Assembly (NCBI GenBank): GCA_027729865.1
Contig: JAQCBM010000136.1
Coordinates: 1 to 5,712, forward strand
Length of the DNA: 5,712 nucleotides
Origin: Actinomycetota bacterium
GTDB lineage: Bacteria; Actinomycetota; Actinomycetes; S36-B12
Direction: 5' to 3'
Shown here: in pieces, positions 5,130 to 5,712 of the stretch
Layout: each line of letters opens with the position of its first letter
Numbering within the stretch: position 1 is the stretch's first letter
Notes under the pieces: generated by a model
The model's database searches: none
Told to the model about the DNA's origin: nothing
Seen by the model: only the letters and a program-made list of their open reading frames with translations
Position numbers and translations under genes: made by a program

Positions 5130-5712
5130 GAAGCGGCGCAGGGTCGCAGCGCGTGTTCCTCGATCACGCGGCGACCACCCCGATGCTGGCGCAGGCCCGC
5201 GAGGCGTGGCTCGAGGCATCGGCGATGACGGGGAATCCGTCCTCCTTGCACGCGGCGGGTCGCCGTGCCCGCCAAATCGTCGAAGAGGCACGCGAATCGA
5301 TCGCCGACGATCTGAAGACTCGACCCTCTGCGGTGATCTTCACCTCGGGCGGCACCGAGGCGGACAACCTTGCCGTGAAGGGCTTGTTCTGGGCGCGCAA
5401 AGCTCGGCTAGGTGTTGCTGCGCCGGCGGTTGTTGCTTCGGCAATCGAGCACCACGCCGTTTTGGATCCCGTCGAGTGGCTCGGGAAACATGAGGGTGCC
5501 GACGTCATGTGGGCAGCAGTCGATGCGGCCGGACGCGTGGATGTCGCATCCTTGGCCGAGTTTTTGTCCGCTCATGCCAACAAGACCGCGCTGGTGACCG
5601 TGATGTGGGCGAACAACGAAGTCGGGACGGTGCAGCCGGTCCACGACATCGCTCGCATGTGCAAAGACGCTCGCGTCCCCTTCCACACCGACGCTGTCCA
5701 GGCCCTGGGTCA
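5102..5712 (+). CDS. iscS: Cysteine desulfurase, N-terminal part (cut by window end)
   Basis: The first 203 codons of a class V aminotransferase-fold, PLP-dependent cysteine desulfurase (NifS/IscS family), which moves sulfur from L-cysteine to Fe-S cluster assembly and tRNA thiolation. Motifs counted from GTG 5102: VFLDHAATTP (18-27); GNPSSLHAAGRRAR (44-57); TSGGTEADN (81-89), the PLP phosphate loop; AIEHHAVL (114-121), whose His stacks on PLP; VMWANNEVGT (167-176); and HTDAVQALG (195-203), with the Asp and Gln that contact PLP. The Schiff-base Lys and catalytic Cys lie beyond the window. The start is uncertain: GTG 5102 fits a leaderless promoter and adds 17 Ser/Thr/Gly-rich residues, while GTG 5153 would begin directly at VFLDHAATTP, where family members usually start, and has GCAGGG nine bases upstream. 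GTG 5126 is a third option. M. tuberculosis iscS (Rv3025c) lies downstream of the same etf genes and is followed by the tRNA thiolase gene, which would be expected next. Confidence 0.93.
   Translation, partial: MVTSSTTAVGSGAGSQRVFLDHAATTPMLAQAREAWLEASAMTGNPSSLHAAGRRARQIVEEARESIADDLKTRPSAVIFTSGGTEADNLAVKGLFWARKARLGVAAPAVVASAIEHHAVLDPVEWLGKHEGADVMWAAVDAAGRVDVASLAEFLSAHANKTALVTVMWANNEVGTVQPVHDIARMCKDARVPFHTDAVQALG

Noticed and set aside
1..5712. Mobile element, CRISPR array, tRNA or defence system
   Set aside because: No direct repeat arrays, transposase or integrase motifs, or tRNA-like folds were seen; every gene fits conserved actinobacterial metabolism.

Overview
The window looks like a core chromosomal segment of an actinobacterium (Actinomycetota) of moderately high GC, by eye about 60%. 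The evidence is the gene content and order. An etfB-etfA pair followed at once by an iscS-type cysteine desulfurase, with a divergent methyltransferase plus GH57 alpha-glucan enzyme upstream, is the neighbourhood of Mycobacterium tuberculosis Rv3025c-Rv3034c. GTG starts and TANNNT -10 boxes fit the same phylum. The genus cannot be named from this window.

Left block (1-928, + strand): the last 72 codons of a probable GT4-type glycosyltransferase run by an 11-bp overlap into a left-handed beta-helix (hexapeptide) O-acyltransferase. Middle block (925-3173, - strand): a class I SAM-dependent methyltransferase of the Rv3030 type is followed, through a 4-bp GTGA stop/start overlap, by a GH57 branching-enzyme-type protein of the Rv3031 type. 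The two blocks converge and share one CTAG tetranucleotide in which each strand reads its own TAG stop. Right block (3327-5712, + strand): etfB and etfA (electron transfer flavoprotein) and then the first 203 codons of a cysteine desulfurase, which is cut by the window end.

The left and middle blocks together hold a glycosyltransferase, an O-acyltransferase, a methyltransferase and an alpha-glucan-shaping enzyme. This is the parts list proposed for mycobacterial methylglucose lipopolysaccharide (MGLP, a polymethylated, acylated alpha-1,4-glucan that binds fatty acyl-CoA). The arrangement differs from M. tuberculosis: there the GT4 gene lies downstream of the GH57 gene on the same strand, whereas here a GT4-type gene sits on the opposite strand together with the acyltransferase. 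The right block serves acyl-CoA dehydrogenase electron transfer and sulfur mobilisation for Fe-S clusters and tRNA thiolation.

The 153-bp divergent region between the methyltransferase and etfB holds the best regulatory signal: a 24-bp near-perfect palindrome (3283-3306) overlapping the likely etfB -10 box, with the geometry of a TetR-family operator. The cysteine desulfurase appears to have its own leaderless promoter. No mobile element, CRISPR array, tRNA or rRNA was seen, and no stretch longer than 300 bases lacks a gene. I see no clearly undescribed system; the points of interest are the rearranged glucan locus, the operator and the compact gene junctions.
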